Below, one piece after another: positions 63,066 to 64,000 of a stretch of 64,000 nt of DNA (the first letter of the stretch is position 1; each line of letters starts with the position of its first letter). This DNA is from Roseovarius aestuariivivens. Lineage in GTDB: Bacteria; Pseudomonadota; Alphaproteobacteria; Rhodobacterales; Rhodobacteraceae. The position numbers were made by a program, and so were the translations under genes. The stretch lies in NCBI RefSeq assembly GCF_004761875.1, contig NZ_SJEY01000006.1, forward strand, positions 1 through 64,000. The letters are read 5' to 3'. The notes beneath the pieces are model-generated. The model was not told where the DNA came from and made no database searches. It was given only the letters and a program-made list of their open reading frames with translations.

Positions 63066-63141
63066 CAGGGGCAAGCACCAGCACAGCTTCCGGATGGGCA
63101 GGGGCGTTGCCTTGACGCCGCGCCTTGCCTAAAAGCCCTGC

Positions 63142-63930
63142 ATGACAAAAGACGCAGTCCAGACACAGTCAGACCAAGCACAGTTCAGCGTGCGTGTTGC
63201 GAAGGATGCCGAAGACCTTCGCAGGGCACAAAGGCTACGCTACGACGTCTTCGTTGAAGAATTGGGCGGCGACGGTCCGCTTGTCGATCACACCGCCCGT
63301 CTGGAACGCGACCGTTTCGACGAGATTTTCGATCATCTGATCCTAGCCGACGAAATCCGTCACGGCGAAATTGTCGGCGTCTACAGGCTGATGCGCGACG
63401 ATCAGGCGCGGGAAACCGGGCAGTTCTACTCCGAAGACGAATATGACCTTAGCGCTCTGAAGTCCTCGGGCCGGCGATTGATGGAACTGGGGCGGTCCTG
63501 TCTGGCCAAGGGATACCGTGGCGGGACCGCCATGTACCATCTCTGGACGGGCCTTGCGCAGTATATCGCGAAACACGAGATCGAGATCTTGTTCGGCGTA
63601 GCCAGCTTTCACGGCACCGATGCCAAGGCTTTGGCACAACCGCTATCGCTGTTGCATCACCGGCATCTTGCGCCGGAAACGTTGCGAGTCAGGGCCCTTG
63701 CACCGCATTTCCAGCGCATGGACCTTTTGCCCGAAAATGCGATCGACAGACGCGCGGCGATGCTGCAGGTGCCATCGCTGATTAAGGCCTACTTGCGGCT
63801 AGGCGGCTTCGTTGGAGAGGGGGCGTTTATAGACCACGCGTTCAACACGACAGATGTCTGTCTCGTCATGGACACGGCGCGCCTAAGTGAACGTCAGAAA
63901 AGTATTTATTCCAAAGGTGTTGGTGCGTGA
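63142..63930 (+). CDS. olsB: L-ornithine N-alpha-acyltransferase OlsB
   Basis: 262 aa GNAT-superfamily acyltransferase that puts a 3-hydroxyacyl chain from ACP onto ornithine, giving lyso-ornithine lipid. The family blocks LRYDVFVEELGG, HLILADE, GVYRLMR and MELGRSCLAKGYRGG are plain. Ornithine lipid is a phosphate-free membrane lipid of roseobacters. The last bases overlap the olsA GTG (GTGA), so the pair is coupled. Confidence 0.95.
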   Translation: MTKDAVQTQSDQAQFSVRVAKDAEDLRRAQRLRYDVFVEELGGDGPLVDHTARLERDRFDEIFDHLILADEIRHGEIVGVYRLMRDDQARETGQFYSEDEYDLSALKSSGRRLMELGRSCLAKGYRGGTAMYHLWTGLAQYIAKHEIEILFGVASFHGTDAKALAQPLSLLHHRHLAPETLRVRALAPHFQRMDLLPENAIDRRAAMLQVPSLIKAYLRLGGFVGEGAFIDHAFNTTDVCLVMDTARLSERQKSIYSKGVGA

Positions 63931-64000
63931 GCTTCACGTGGAATTCGGACGACAGACCGGCAACTTTGCGCGTAACGCCGACGGGTTGGATCCGGGTTGG
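63927..64000 (+). CDS. olsA: Start of OlsA-type 1-acyl-glycerol-3-phosphate acyltransferase, cut by window edge
   Basis: Only about 24 codons are visible from the GTG at 63927, which overlaps the olsB stop. The few residues seen (SFTWNSDDRPATLRV) carry no catalytic motif. Identity rests on position: olsA follows olsB in Rhodobacteraceae and adds the second acyl chain to lyso-ornithine lipid. Confidence 0.6.
   Translation, partial: MSFTWNSDDRPATLRVTPTGWIRV

Overview
The window reads as a chromosomal segment of an alphaproteobacterium of the Roseobacter/Rhodobacteraceae type. This rests on high G+C and alpha-type codon use, a single-step 5-aminolevulinate synthase (hemA) with an FNR/FnrL-like box upstream, a ChpT-type phosphotransferase, GluQRS, TrmFO, a DksA without a zinc finger, ornithine-lipid genes (olsB-olsA), DUF1127 and DUF2059 proteins, and a ribosomal protein L21 with a fused helix-hairpin-helix tail. 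No species can be named from sequence alone.

Layout. 1-3735 is lower-G+C accessory DNA that looks like the right end of an integrated element: a YecA/UPF0149 protein, a CHRD protein with a VPLPA-type C-terminal sorting signal, and a tyrosine integrase followed by two overlapping small ORFs (71 and 38 aa). It ends at a 20-bp stretch resembling the 3' end of a tRNA. 3.9-8.5 kb holds an acetyltransferase-like gene, an XRE regulator, two identical tRNA-Asp genes, and a vanadium haloperoxidase with an N-terminal 36-residue repeat domain.

8.7-31.6 kb is mostly core housekeeping: alpha/beta hydrolase and M20 peptidase, hemA, rodZ-ispG, a DsbA/thioredoxin-fold pair, an M48 protease, an aminotransferase, amiC-mrcA (peptidoglycan), prfB, gluQ-methyltransferase, trmFO, a MauG-like dihaem protein, an enoyl-CoA hydratase, a PaaI thioesterase and purF. 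31.7-43.3 kb runs almost wholly on the minus strand: a DMT transporter, a broken Hint-like gene, cvpA, radA, a coiled-coil membrane protein, a pqiA-like gene, mlaF, mlaE, alr, dnaB, pyrE, pyrC and an unrecognised protein.

43.5-52.9 kb contains two separate MoxR-ATPase/VWA-protein loci flanking a DUF1127/MocR divergent pair and rplM-rpsI. The MocR gene has two nearly identical 16-bp palindromes, one in the shared promoter and one inside its own coding start. 53-64 kb holds dksA, an FAD monooxygenase, tRNA-Ser(CGA), a tandem DUF2059 pair, rplU-rpmA, a GNAT gene, obgE-proB-proA, chpT, a DUF3553 gene, olsB and the start of olsA, which is cut by the window edge.

Functionally the core is translation (L13, S9, L21, L27, RF2, tRNA-modifying enzymes), envelope building (PBP1A, AmiC, alanine racemase, Mla-type lipid transport, ornithine lipid) and small-molecule synthesis (haem, isoprenoid, pyrimidine, purine, proline). 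I see no complete new defence or secretion system. The strongest candidates for something undescribed are the integrase/71-aa/38-aa overlapping cassette, the repeat-haloperoxidase, the MocR operator pair and the twin MoxR-VWA loci.
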